Of a stretch of DNA of 64,000 bases, positions 10,501 to 20,339 are shown piece by piece. The stretch comes from Aplidium turbinatum (Eukaryota > Chordata > Ascidiacea > Aplousobranchia > Polyclinidae). A program made the position numbers and the translations under genes. The stretch covers positions 40,059,824 to 40,123,823 of the forward strand of contig OU964919.1 in NCBI GenBank assembly GCA_918807975.1. The letters run 5' to 3'. Every line of letters starts with the position of its first letter. Position 1 is the stretch's first letter. The notes under the pieces are model-generated. The model saw only the letters and a list, made by a program, of their open reading frames with translations, was not told the origin of the DNA and made no database searches.

Positions 10501-13500
10501 TACTTCTCTCCCCTCGTCTCCAGCCCACAAAGCATTCCCTCCTTAAAGCAGACGAGTAGAGTCCTTAAACCAACTCCCCGCCTCAGGTGTCTGCCACCTG
10601 ATTAAAAGTTTGTTGACGTCCACGTTGATGTATAAACTTAACGCTCTTCCTGTTTTGATGCCTAAAAAACTTTTGTCTAACATCAACAGAAAACTTTTCC
10701 AATTTCTGTGGGGTTCGTCATGGGAACGAGTAAGTCGCATGACTCTTTGCTGTGATATACATGAAGGAGGCAGACATACAGTCTTACATCTATGCGTTCC
10801 AATCTCGATGGATAAACAAACTGCTCGATGAAGATTATTCTGCTCCTTGGAAAGTTGTTGAACAAGCTTTGGTATCCCCAACCATGCTCATGTGTCTAGC
10901 AACCAGCACCTTTACTTCAATAAACAAAAAAATCAAAAATATTATACCTTTCCAGTCAACCTCTGCTTGCATGAAGTCTCTGCAAATATTATACTGTTAC
11001 CACAACGCATCGCACGCCGAGACTTTGTATCAGCCCCTATGGTTAAATAAGTCAATAAAACTCAATGGGAAACCTCTGTATAATAAAGAATTAGCTGAGG
11101 CGCAAATTCTCTTTTTTGGCCAATTGCTAGACCATAACGGACAGTACCAGTCTTATGATGACATATGCTCAGCATACAACTTGACACCCACCAACGAAAC
11201 ATTTATTAAATTTATCGAACTCATCTCATCATTACCTCCTTCCTGGGATGGAGACAACGGCAATTTAAATCACCCAAACTACACCACCAACATTACCACA
11301 CTCACATCCAACCTAAACACAATATGCGAATCAACAAAAACTGCATATCACTTTTACCTTGACAAAGTCAAATTAATTCCTACAAAGCAACAAAACAGAT
11401 GGCAGCACATTGCTGGAATGAATTGGAACCTTCTTCTTTCGTTTGAGACTAGATCAAATCAAATTTCAGGGCAGGTGATGGAGAGCCAGGTGAGTGTAGC
11501 TTCGTCCAGCGTTGCTATACCATGCGTTCCATTTGGTGCCTTATAGATCGGACATTCGAGAACGACATGGTCAGCAGTTTGTTCCTCCGCGCCGCATTCG
11601 CAGGATGGTGAGGGAGCCAAACCCCACTTGTGCATGTTGGAATGGAAGCGACCGACTCCGGTTCGGATTCTGTTGAGCTTGACCCAAGTCGGCCGAGGCA
11701 GGTCCATACCAGGGGGGCGCGCCACCGGGTGAGGTATAAAACGATGTAGTTTCGTGTCGGTGGCACACCACGCTGCATTCCAATTGTCTTCCATGAAGTG
11801 TGCTGCGCTGATGGCATGATCGCTGAACGGATGTAGTAATTCAACAGCAGCTGGCACAAAGGGGTGTCTTGACTTTAATTGCCGGGGAGATTCCTGAGGT
11901 GGGATGTTGAGTTTTGCATGAAGCAAGTGGTTAGGATCCCCCGCCCGGCGAGCCAGGTGTATAAGGGGTACCCGGTCAATTGGTCGAATGACATTTGGTC
12001 GACAGTCATTTGGTCGACAGACATTTGGTCGACAGGACGTTTGGTCGACAGACAATTGGTCGACAAAACATTTGGTCGACAAGACATTTAGTCGACAGGC
12101 ATTTGGTCGACAGGACATTTGGTCGACAGACATTTGGTCGACAGGACGTTTGGTCGACAGACATTTGCTCGACAAGACATTTGGTCGAAAGACATTTGGT
12201 CGACAGGACATTTGGTCGAAAGAACGATTCATTTTAGGATTAACTAACCCTAACCATAATCCTAACCCTAACCCTAACCTTAACCCTAACCTAACCCTAA
12301 CTCTAACCCAAATGTCCTGTCGACCAAATGTCTTGTCGACCAAATGTCTGTCGACCAAATGTCTTGTCGACCAAATGTCTGTCGACCAAATGTCTTGTCG
12401 ACCAAATGTCTTGTCGACCAAATGTCCTGTCGACCAAATGTCTGTCGACCAATTGTCTTTCGACCAAACGTCCTGTCGACCAAATGTCTGTCGACCAATT
12501 GACTGTCGACCAAATGTCTTTCGACCAATCGACCGGCCACCGTATAAGGGCTCCCTTTCGGCGAAGCTCAGCAGGTTGGAACCTGACGCGGTGGGAAAAC
12601 ATTTACAAATCTGTACACTACAGCACGCTAGAGAGCAAACTACGAGCATTCCAAATAAAGTTGAACCTCAGAGCAATTGTGACCAATGACGCGTTGTTTG
12701 CATTTGGTCTGGAGAGCAACCTCTGTACATTTTGCAAAATTGCTACGGAGAATACCTTTCATTTGTTTTGCAAATGTCATGTTGTAAACTCCGCCCAACT
12801 CCAACTGACTGTTTGCCTGTCCTTGCAAGCATTGAGCCAGCTGTACTACGGCGCCAACGTGCTGTTCTTTCCCTGAGCCGTAAAGCCCTAAACCCTGGCC
12901 ATCCGCTACACACAACCACGCTGAGATATCCACCAAAGCAGCGGCTAAAATCAAGAAAGCCATTTGTACGCGCTGCACAAGACCTTCTGGCAGCCTCTGG
13001 TGGAAGCCCTAGCAAACAGTGGTGCCACGCGGCGTGGTGTGAACAATGGTCAAGCAGCACGTCCCCACTTCGCCAAGTATTCAGATCCCCGTCCGAAAAC
13101 CAGCTGGGACATGGCCTCTCTAGACTTGCCTCATCAAGGCGTAACCGTTTGCTCACTGGTGTTGGACGCTATGGTGCAGACATGTTGCGCTGGGGCTTGG
13201 CAGAGAGTGCTGCTTGTGAGTGTGGCGAAATGCAGACGGCAGCCCACATTATCAAGGATTGCCGGCTATACAGACCACCCCATGGTATGGAAGGCCTAAT
13301 TTCCATCGATGACAACACCAGGCAGTGGCTAACCAACGGATGCCCTGACATATAGCGACAACACGAGAGAAGAAGAATGTTGTAAAGAATTATTGGGAAG
13401 ATGTTTTTTCTTGGATATCAGCAAAACTGAGATATCCTGTTAAAGCTAACCTGTTATAGATATCCTGTTATAGCTATCCTGTTATTGACCAGTTGATTCT

Positions 13501-16500
13501 GTTTGGAACTGTGAACTCTAATTTGTTGAATTGTTTACTTTTATGCGCAAGATATGTTGTTTATCGATGCAAATATGCCGAAGCTAACCCGACAATTTCC
13601 CAGTTTATTCAAACGGTGAAAGAAACTCGGCAATCAGAGCGAGTGATCGCCGTAAAGTCTAAGAATTTGAAAAAAACACGAATTGAAATGGAACCACATG
13701 ACATAGATAGTTTGTGAACTAGAACTTGCATGCATCTTGCTGATGTGCTGATGAGTACAATATTTTTGTGTTTGTTATCTGTGTTGTTATTGTTGTGTAA
13801 TAAAAAAAAAAAAAAAAAAAAAAAAGAAAAAAAAAAGACCACGAATGACACAATCCAACGGGCAGGCGGGCATCTATAGTGCTCAGCTGTTTTCATTGGG
13901 AGAAAACTGCCTTTATAACGCACTGAAATGGCTATCGTCGAACAAACGATCCTCTACCCACACCATTTGCAAATCACTGGTCCAGACGGCGAATAACAAC
14001 ACCCTACACCCAGATAGTAGTAAATCCATCCAGGGTTGGTTGATTTAAATCAAATGATTTAAATCATGATTTAAATCAAACAATAAAAATCAAAAAAATC
14101 AATTAAAAAAATCAAATGATTTTTTATTTGCTAAAATAAAAATAAATACATCAACAAACGTTTCACTGCTTCTCTGTAATACAAAAGTTATATTTAAATA
14201 CTTAATTAAGGCTATAGGCTATGCATGTTTTGAAAGGCAACTTAGTTTACTTGGCAGTTCACAAACAGTGTTGTTCACTAAACATAGTTTTTGAGCAAGT
14301 TTTATCCACTTTTGGTCTGGTTCAATCAGAAGTTCGAAATCGATTGGGCACTGCAAAAGCTGGCAAGCTTGTATTTATGTACAAACTTCTCAATGCAAAA
14401 TAAACTGCAATTTTGTGTCATCTGAACTTTTATTGTTTTGGTATGGTATGTCGGTAACATAATTATATTACACAGTTAAACTTTTCTTGTAAAAAGTCTG
14501 GTTGTAGGCTATGCATCAGTTGAGCAAAAAAGCAAAGTGATGTGTGCTCAAACGTAAGGAAAGATCTTAGTGTAGTGAGATGACAGTCTGAGAAGTACCT
14601 CAATCTCGATATGCACATTATGATTTAGTATAAAGCAACATATCACACCTACTTAAAAATATGTGTAATAGACAGGCTAGCCTACAATATGATAATAAAA
14701 ATGATTAAACACTTGCAAAGCAAAGCTTTTCAATCAATCAAGGGGTTAAAAATAATTCTGCTATCTTACTAAAATGATCTCTTCCCCCAAGTAGACTCGA
14801 CGCTTTTTTATATAAAAAAAAATCAAAAAAATCTGTTTTAAATCAAAAAAATCCGATTTAAATCAAAAAAATCCGATTTTTTTGATTTTTTTAAAAAAAT
14901 CGTGATTTTTTCCAACCCTGAATCCATCATTGTCTTGCAACGAATGGCACCGATCCTCATTACCGACAAACAACTAATGGTTTTCTGCCACTGCAATCTG
15001 CTGAGAAATAAGCCAGCAAAGTAGGCCCATACACCCCTTAACTAAGAGATTGATCTACACATCGTGCTCTCATCCGACATTAGTTCGCCCTTCTCTATCG
15101 AACATCCGAAGCTCAAGGAGGTCTTTAACTAAAAGCCGGATGAGCAGCTAAAAGCACCCCTCCCCAAGGTTGATCCCACCAATCGATTGACATCTGTTCC
15201 CATGTAGTCACCACACTTTCCTCTGTCGATGGCAACATCTTACAGCCTTGACCAACGACCTCAACTGTAGATTCCGTGGGGAAAAGATGGGGCATCAGAG
15301 CATTTCTGATTTCGTTATCCTGCTTTCCTGATAGACTGTCAGCTCACTATCAGTGAGGAGACTCGGTCTAGCGAAACTGCGGGAAATCTCCAGGCACCTG
15401 CAGTGATTCAACAGCAACCATGATGTACAAGTACATCATGTAACATACGATACTTATTGTTTTAAAGTAGTAAAGTACTTGGTAGCCATGAGAGCACTTT
15501 TCGAAAAAGCTGTTATTTACGCATACAGAATGTTTAACATGTTGTTTGGTACTGATTTGAACTCAACTCATACAAAAAAAGAACATGATTCCTCACCTGC
15601 ATTTCATACTTCAAGGTCATGTGAAACATCCATGAGCCAACCCCAACAGCTTTGAATAACAATAAGTTTACAGGAGGTATTGGACAAATTTTTGGTCTAC
15701 AAAAAGTCTACAATAAATTATCAACTGTCAACCTTGTTTCTTATCTGGTCCAAGGATTTTGATTGATTGAATCTTTATCCTCAGACTAGAAAAGCTTTTT
15801 GCAGAGCTTAATCCTGTTCTGGCAGTTTCGCATACTTGTAGAGGCTTTGAATCACTGACGCAGGCCCGGTCACTGAGATTGACAACTAGTGAAGTTTCCG
15901 ATTGTTGAAGTCTTGTTGCTAGGGAACTATTCCATTCATTAGATGCCGCTGAATGGAGAGCAGTCCTTAACGTGCGCTGCTCCAGCGCACACCCCGAGAG
16001 TCGAACCAGCGCCGCTTGATCTTGAAGCTTCTTCATTCCAGAAGTGGCGCGCTAAACAATTGAGCTATCGGGGCGGCTTTTTTGTTTTAACATTCCAGAA
16101 ATGTTACTGTATTGAATAAGTCGAAAAATTAAACTGAGGCATAAACATTACCACGCAAACACATTAGTTTTCGCTGAGACTGTCTGTTCAATTCAACAAA
16201 TAATTATTATTTTAGTCAACATTTATGTCATAACATACACGAGTTACAACGTTATAAAAGCGGTCACCAATAAAACATCAAATTAGTAATTTTAATAAGG
16301 TCAGAGAAACAAGCAAAAGTTATCTCAAACTGAATATTAGCTATCAAGCTGTAATATTATTGTGTAATTAAAGATTTCACTTGGTGTTGCCTAATGCCTA
16401 ATATAATGAGGTACGGTAAAGGTGATTCCTATATGTCAGTGGTTCCCAACCTGGGGTTCGCGGACCCCTTGGGGGTCCGTGATTACCTTGAGTAATTTTG

Positions 16501-18344
16501 GGAAAAAAAACGAAAAGCGATGTTTTTACTTTCATTTCTCTCTTTACATTCTCTCGAAGCTACGACATAATTAGATGGGTAGAGGACTAGAGGTGTGTGG
16601 TGTTTTTCAACAATAAGCATAAGTTGGGAGTCAAACTAAAATCATATGATTGGAAAGCACTTTATCCACTGCGCCATCCTACCATGCCTATGACTGCAAC
16701 AACATTCAAATTTGAGGATTATCATTCGATGCAGTTTTAGCTTAAATTCAGCTGTAAAACATTACCGTGTCCGTATCCTTGGATAAAAAAAATTTGTCCT
16801 GAAGCAAGCTCAATTCCAGCAATTATAAACACGCTGCATGGATGATCATAATGCATAGATTAGGAAGCACTGTTTATAGTTTAACCAGTTGGTTTCCAAA
16901 GCTAAGGTAAGTGTGAAATTATCAGTCTAATATAAATATCATGTGGGCTGACTTACTTAAAAATGCAAGATATGTCAATAAATATCGTGATTCAACTCCC
17001 TTTCTCCAATAGTAGTATACAGAAACTAAGGCCGGCAAAATCATAATAATATTGCTAATGGTATTCCCTGAATAACAAAACACTAATAATTAATTCAGCT
17101 ACACATATATATATATATAGTGTATGTTATGCATGGTTGATACATACTAATTGAGAAACCTAGGAAATCACTAAAAGAAAAAAAAAACATCACTTATTAA
17201 TTCAGCTACCGGTACACATACCAGTATGAAGACTGAAGAGTCATACAATCATACATGTACGTGATTTGATACAAACTTATTACAGCGGCAACAGTGCATA
17301 GGAATTTGATACAACAATGCATTGTCTTTTACGCCCAACACCTGTCCCATTGGCCTGGCCCTACCAAGCCAGCTGTCAGTACAACCATCAACTCAACCAT
17401 CTTTGCATAAACGGCAGACTTATCCACTCAACTTTGCACCAGATCCCACCATATCAACAATGATTGTATCATCTTTAACTTTTCCAACAGAACAGAAGGT
17501 CTGCACCTCTTGCAGGATGAAGCTAAAGACTGGCTGCTTTCTTGCAGCCTTTTAGTGTAGTCTGAGCAACATCATTATGCTGGGGTGGTAAAAAAATAAA
17601 CCTGAGTTCCCAGAAGCTCAGATAAACAGAAAACCAGTTTGTCTTCATACTTATCTGACTGCAGACCATATAATCAATGATTATATCATCTTCAACCATT
17701 CCAAAAGAGCAGTAAGGTAGGTGTGTTACGAATGAGACTAAAATCTGGATGCTTTCTACTCACATTTCAGCGTACTAGTCTAGAAACATTGCCAACCTGG
17801 GTTGATAAAAAGTTTTAACAAACTTGATATATGACCACATGACGATAAAGGTATAATAAAAACATAAGGGAATGTTCAAATATTACGTAACGCCTTCGAG
17901 GGGGAGGTTTATGCAAAGCGTTACGTTAGCGTCACATCGGGGGGGAGGGGGTTCAAGCAAAACGTTACGTAACGCTTTTGAGTACGGAACGGTAGTTTTT
18001 TGTGCTGAATTCGTAGTGAAAAAGCGTTACATGGGGGAGGGGGGGGGTCAAAAATTCGGAAAAAAAGCGTTACGTAATATTTGAACGTTCCCTAAGTGCA
18101 ATTTTAAACATGCTAGAGTAGATAGCTTTAAATCAAAGTCAAGACCTTGGTGCACAACGCTTTGTTGAGTCAATGGAAACATACTATTATATATATACTG
18201 GATAGGCCAACTAGATGTGAACAAAATATTATCAAACTCACAAAATTCAGCAAAATATGGTGTGATAGCATAGTTCTCTTCACACCAATCCAGTGTTGAA
18301 GTTGGCCTCCCCCAAATTCCCGGTCTGTCTACTGTAGGTGCCAT
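7354..18344 (-). CDS. ACER3: Alkaline ceramidase 3-like gene, 7 exons, 262 aa
   Basis: Alkaline ceramidases are multi-pass ER/Golgi membrane hydrolases that split ceramide into sphingosine and fatty acid. Coding exons (minus strand): 18344-18242, 17067-16957, 15649-15597, 10113-10061, 9735-9618, 8687-8530, 7546-7354. All introns are GT-AG, phases agree throughout, and the sum is 789 bases (262 codons plus stop; human ACER3 has 267 residues). The N-terminus carries D19, W20, E22, N24 and E33, the Ca site of ACER3, at the same numbers. The Zn/catalytic site is present as H81 (GSWMFH), D92 (LLDELP), and H218/H222 (QLHAWWH); S77 is also kept. Family motifs WNTISN, FHQ, FGFCLWNIDNFFC and HAWWH are all seen. 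The start at 18344 was chosen because MAPTVDRPGIWG aligns with the family start and has a good context (AACATGG); an in-frame upstream ATG exists at 18383. Introns 1 and 2 hold MITE/SINE copies, intron 3 (5.5 kb) a nested LINE pile. Confidence 0.95.
7760..7850 (+). ncRNA. Hammerhead-ribozyme-like core
   Basis: CTGATGA (7817-7823), a short stem GCCC/GGGT around a T-rich loop, and GAAAC (7839-7843), then CAGGCTGTA, which can form the tiny stem III seen in hammerheads of Penelope-like retroelements. Upstream 18 bases ATTTCTATTTGAATAAGA are identical to those upstream of a second core at 34248-34276. Lies in ACER3 intron 6. Activity is not established; stem I pairing is weak by eye. Confidence 0.4.
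8530..8687 (-). CDS. ACER3: ACER3 exon 6
   Basis: Encodes TCYGLLVFGLIYE through FGFCLWNIDNFFCPSLR, the most recognisable ACER segment. Acceptor CTTCAG, donor CAG|GTTATG in phase 2. A palindromic MITE (8725-9017) begins only 37 bases upstream of this acceptor. Confidence 0.95.
8725..9017. mobile_element. Palindromic MITE, 8-bp TSD, in ACER3 intron 5
   Basis: Inverted repeats of about 75 bp, beginning CAGGGATTCATAGTGTAGGG and ending with its near-exact reverse complement; flanked by ACGTGCCC at 8717-8724 and 9018-9025. hAT-type by CAGGG end and 8-bp duplication. The arms differ at only a few positions, so it is fairly young. Confidence 0.92.
9618..9735 (-). CDS. ACER3: ACER3 exon 5
   Basis: Encodes RHHATPQKHRNSF through VYLQWRNPLFHQ. 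Acceptor TTGCAG, donor CAG|GTTTGT in phase 0. The open frame continues past the donor, but only this donor matches the phase of exon 6 and the family spacing between FHQ and WNIDN. Confidence 0.93.
10061..10113 (-). CDS. ACER3: ACER3 exon 4
   Basis: A 53-base exon encoding LLDELPMIYGTCIILYA, entered after TTTTAG and left at a GTGAGT donor in phase 2. D92 of LLDELP corresponds to the conserved catalytic-site aspartate of alkaline ceramidases. Confidence 0.95.
11432..12575 (-). mobile_element. LINE 3' fragment A, 9-bp TSD
   Basis: 5'-truncated non-LTR element, minus strand, encoding LNIPPQESPRQLKSRHPFVP, NWNAAWCATDTKLHRF, RTGVGRFHSNMHKWGLAPS, CECGAEEQTADHVVLECPIY and a stop; 3' end is GAAAGAAGAAG. 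Flanked by TTGGAACCT at 11423-11431 and 12576-12584, and removal of the insert restores the Tx1-like frame (GMNWNLTRWENIY). RTE/Jockey-like by its terminal Cys/His tail; exact clade uncertain. Contains the fold-back element 11967-12541. Confidence 0.88.
11967..12541 (+). mobile_element. Fold-back element copy 1: GTCGAC arrays with telomere-like hinge
   Basis: Flanked by GTATAAGG at 11959-11966 and 12542-12549. Starts GGTACCCGGTCAATTGGTCG and ends with the reverse complement of GGTGGCCGGTCGATTGGTCG. Each arm is about 260 bp of 15-16-bp units (TTTGGTCGAC plus CAGACA, CAGGACA or CAAGACA), in opposite orientation in the two arms. The hinge (about 12236-12309) is CCCTAA-type repeat. No genes; the long frames across it are repeat artefacts. 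8-bp duplication suggests hAT, MuDR or P-type mobilisation. Confidence 0.93.
12789..13376 (+). mobile_element. LINE 3' fragment B, 10-bp TSD
   Basis: Plus strand. Encodes LPVLASIEPAVLRRQRAVLS, LKSRKPFVRAAQDLLA, LLTGVGRYGADMLRWGLAES, ACECGEMQTAAHIIKDCRLY and a stop, then a short GAGAGAAGAAG tail. Flanked by ATGTTGTAAA at 12779-12788 and 13377-13386; removing it restores the host LINE frame (CHVVKNYWEDVF). Related to fragment A but a different subfamily. Confidence 0.88.
14031..14920. mobile_element. AT-rich hAT-type MITE, 8-bp TSD
   Basis: Begins CAGGGTTGGTTGATTTAAAT and ends ATTTTTTCCAACCCTG; flanked by AATCCATC at 14023-14030 and 14921-14928. The ends are runs of GATTTAAATCA-like and AAATCAAAAAAATC repeats. 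Centre non-coding. In ACER3 intron 3. Confidence 0.9.
14921..15596. other. Unassigned intron 3 sequence
   Basis: Together with 13841-14022 this is the older sequence into which 14031-14920 inserted. GC is higher and it looks like an eroded repeat, but I recognise no family. Confidence 0.4.
15597..15649 (-). CDS. ACER3: ACER3 exon 3
   Basis: A 53-base exon encoding VGVGSWMFHMTLKYEMQ, entered after CAAAG and left at CAG|GTGAGG. It carries S77 and the zinc ligand H81. Too short to stand out in an ORF scan; found from phase and family alignment. Confidence 0.93.
15757..16077 (-). mobile_element. tRNA-derived SINE, family 1, copy 1
   Basis: Reverse complement starts GCCGCCCCGATAGCTCAATT (A box), has GGTTCGACTCTCGGGG (B box), then a shared body (GACTGCTCTCCATTCAGCGG; GGAATA.TTCCC) and ends GAGGATAAAGATTCAATCAA. 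Lies in ACER3 intron 2. Other copies at 22863, 33778, 40214 and 54212. Confidence 0.85.
16438..16520. mobile_element. hAT left end
   Basis: CAGTGGTTCCCAACCTGGGG followed by TTCGCGGACCCC, a typical hAT terminal repeat with internal palindrome. The matching right end was not found. In ACER3 intron 2. Confidence 0.55.
16957..17067 (-). CDS. ACER3: ACER3 exon 2
   Basis: Enters after TTCAG, encodes (W)NTISNIIMILPALVSVYYYW and on to RYLLTYLAFL, and leaves at a GTAAGT donor in phase 1. It aligns with the first transmembrane part of ACER3 (WNTVSN...RYIASYLAL). Confidence 0.93.
17867..18093. mobile_element. Palindromic MITE with ATTACGTAACGC ends
   Basis: Begins AGGGAATGTTCAAATATTAC and ends GTAATATTTGAACGTTCCCT, with repeated GCGTTACGTAA and G-runs (GGGGGGAGGGGG) inside. 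In ACER3 intron 1, about 150 bases from exon 1. Target duplication unclear. Confidence 0.8.
18242..18344 (-). CDS. ACER3: ACER3 exon 1 (coding part)
   Basis: Encodes MAPTVDRPGIWG through AEF, with the Ca-binding residues D19, W20, E22, N24 and E33. Ends in phase 1 at a GTGAGT donor, so the split codon becomes W35 with the GG of exon 2. A TATATA stretch lies about 30 bases upstream of the start codon and could be a core promoter element, which is weak evidence only. Confidence 0.93.
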
Positions 18345-18547
18345 GTTGCAGTAAATGTTAATAGAAATCCTGAGTATATACACTCTACAAATTCAATGGT
18401 AAATCATAAAATAAAAAAAATTAAATGGAAAAGTAGTTAGGCTACAAGATAACTTAAAGCCTAGACTTGACCATAAAACACTATAAAACTATTTGGAGTT
18501 ATGTTAAATTACTTTAAACTAGTAGATGGGCACTGGGCACCTCCAAG

Positions 18548-18762
18548 CTGGGTTTTTTTTCGGTTATTTAGCGGTCATTGACCGATTTTTTAGCAAAATG
18601 TCCGAAAAAAATATAGTCAATTCGGTCAAAATATCCAAAAAAAAGTTATAGTCAATTGACTATAAATGACTAAAAATGACCAAAATAAATAAAAATGACT
18701 GAATTTTTTCAAGCCATTTCGGACAAATGACCGAAAAGTCTCAGCGAAAAAAAAAAACCCAG
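18548..18762. mobile_element. MITE with poly-purine ends, 8-bp TSD
   Basis: Begins CTGGGTTTTTTTTCGG and ends CGAAAAAAAAAAACCCAG; flanked by CCTCCAAG at 18540-18547 and 18763-18770. Interior made of repeated GACTATAAATGACT and GTCAATTCGGTCA motifs. About 200 bases upstream of ACER3. Confidence 0.88.
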
Positions 18763-20330
18763 CCTCCAAGTCACTCCCAATGGTTCCAAAATAAAAAGTT
18801 GTTTACTTGGACCTCTCCTGACGGGAAGACAAATAACCAAATAGACTTTATCCTATCACGCATCTCGCCCTCTAGACTAAACGTCCTGAACAGCTCTACC
18901 TTGAACACTCCTGACATATCAGACCACAGAATGATACGTACAAAATTCAGAATTAAGGTGCGTCTACACGAGAAAGTGTTCTTGCTTAGAAATTCTTGCT
19001 TAAGCTAGTGATTAAGCTCGTTTCGTCTACACTGGCAACCTCGACGAAGATTTTGCTCGCTTGAATCGCAGTCACGTGAGTATCTAATCCCCAATGACGT
19101 CACGTTTTAAAAAGTTTGCGCCAAAGCATAGCAGTTTGCGCTAAAGTACAGCAGAGTAGACCAAGCAACTGACTGTTCTTTAACCATTTAAAGTTGTTGC
19201 AGTTTTTCAGTCATGGCTTCCCAGAAGTTGTGTAAAAAATGCTGCAAAAAGCGAAGGATGCAAACCCGCAATTTACTGCTTATTGAAGCATTCAGACACC
19301 TCAGTGAGGTTGAAATGTTGGAAACAGAATTTCGTGTCAGCGTGGGTGACTGGTAACAACCAGCAAGATCATTCCTCCGCTATTTTTATTACCCGGTGTG
19401 CTATGGCAATGGTTTTCTGCTGAGATCCTGTTTTGGATTTGAAATTGGAAAATATTGTGCTATCTATGGGCTGTTTCGAAAATGGTCACCGCCAGTTCAG
19501 CCCGCAACATTAATAAGAACGGGTTGGAATCAAAACTTAACAAAATCCTTTAACGATACCGCCCTGCCCTGTCTGGATACTGAGCTGAGAGGAGACCTGA
19601 GATTTTGGCGGGAAAAACATTTCTAAGCAAGAGAACTCACTTAAGCGCACAGTTTTTCGCTCTGGAGCGTATTTTTTCTCAACGGCTCGCTTACTCGCCC
19701 ATTTTCTTAAAAGTAAGCGGCACAAACTGCGATTAACTTAAAGAAACAAGAAGTTTGGCTAGCTTAAGCAAGAAAACAGTCGTCGTGTAGACGCACCTTA
19801 AGTTTCTCATGGCCTCAGAAGCAGAAGCGGAAACCAATCCAGAGACCCCACCTTATGAAACAACAAGAAGTCGCTGAACACTTCCAAGTAAATTTACAAA
19901 ACAGATATGCCACTTTACAGCCAATGACAGACCCAGAGTCCATACAAGAAGCTATAACTGCAGGACTACGGAAGCATCAGAAGTTGTTCTTCCCAGAACA
20001 ATGCAACAAAACCAACCAAACTGGATGTCGCAACAAACTAAACAAGCCATCCAATCTAAACATAAAATTTGAAAAGAACATGCATCCTCATCTACTCAAT
20101 ACAAAATCGCTATATCTGAGTCAAAGAAGCTCGTGAAAAAAAACCAAATACAGCAATTAGAAGATAAATTTGATGAACTTAACACCATACCTCCACACAA
20201 AATCTATTATGCTGCCATTTAAAGAAACTTAAAACAAAACCTAAAAACATCAGTTAAAGATGCAAAAGGAAACATCCTCACGAGCAAAAGCTGATGATGA
20301 GTAGGCCTAGATGGGCAAAAAACATTAACA
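18763..20330 (+). mobile_element. LINE endonuclease/linker fragment, broken
   Basis: Encodes LFTWTSPDGKTNNQIDFILS, NTPDISDHRMIRTKFRIKV, the C-terminal end of an AP-endonuclease domain (NQIDFIL and SDHRMI motifs), then after an inserted element EVAEHFQVNLQNRYATLQPM and QEAITAGLRKHQKLFF, the linker before the RT. RTE/Proto2-like by resemblance. RT domain not seen. Confidence 0.7.
18957..19797. mobile_element. TTAA-flanked DNA transposon remnant
   Basis: Begins GGTGCGTCTACACGAGAAAG and ends CGTCGTGTAGACGCACC; TTAA on both sides (18953-18956, 19798-19801). Inside, a 47-codon frame MASQKLCKKCCKKRRMQTRN... (19213) has a basic start but no recognised domain. TTAA duplication suggests piggyBac or Kolobok; the TIR also recalls PIF/ISL2EU. 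It splits the LINE endonuclease fragment. Confidence 0.75.
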
Positions 20331-20339
20331 GCACAAGCC

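Larger units (their letters stand above)
10590..13840 (+). mobile_element. Tx1/L1-like LINE 3' half with nested insertions
   Basis: Encodes the region after the RT palm in L1/Tx1 elements: KLLSNINRKLFQFLWG (about 10670), WINKLLDEDYSAPWK (10810), RWQHIAGMNWN (11400), then after an insertion LTRWENIYKSVHYSTLESKL (12590-12650), LRAFQIKLNLRAIVTND, CTFCKIATENTFHLFCKC, and after a second insertion VKNYWEDVFSWIS, LLLCARYVVYRCKYA and a stop at about 13717. A 3' UTR and poly(A) tract (13801-13825) follow. 5'-truncated, with frame changes. It lies antisense in ACER3 intron 3. Confidence 0.85.

Noticed and set aside
11967-12541. CRISPR-like array
   Set aside because: Regular short repeats are present, but there are no unique spacers, the arms are inverted, and the genome is animal.
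11988-12876. Long frames rich in RPNVLSTKC or GRQTFGRQDIW repeats as protein genes
   Set aside because: They run through both strands of the fold-back arrays in several frames; the unit has no stops, so the frames are repeat artefacts. The same applies to 35873-36580.
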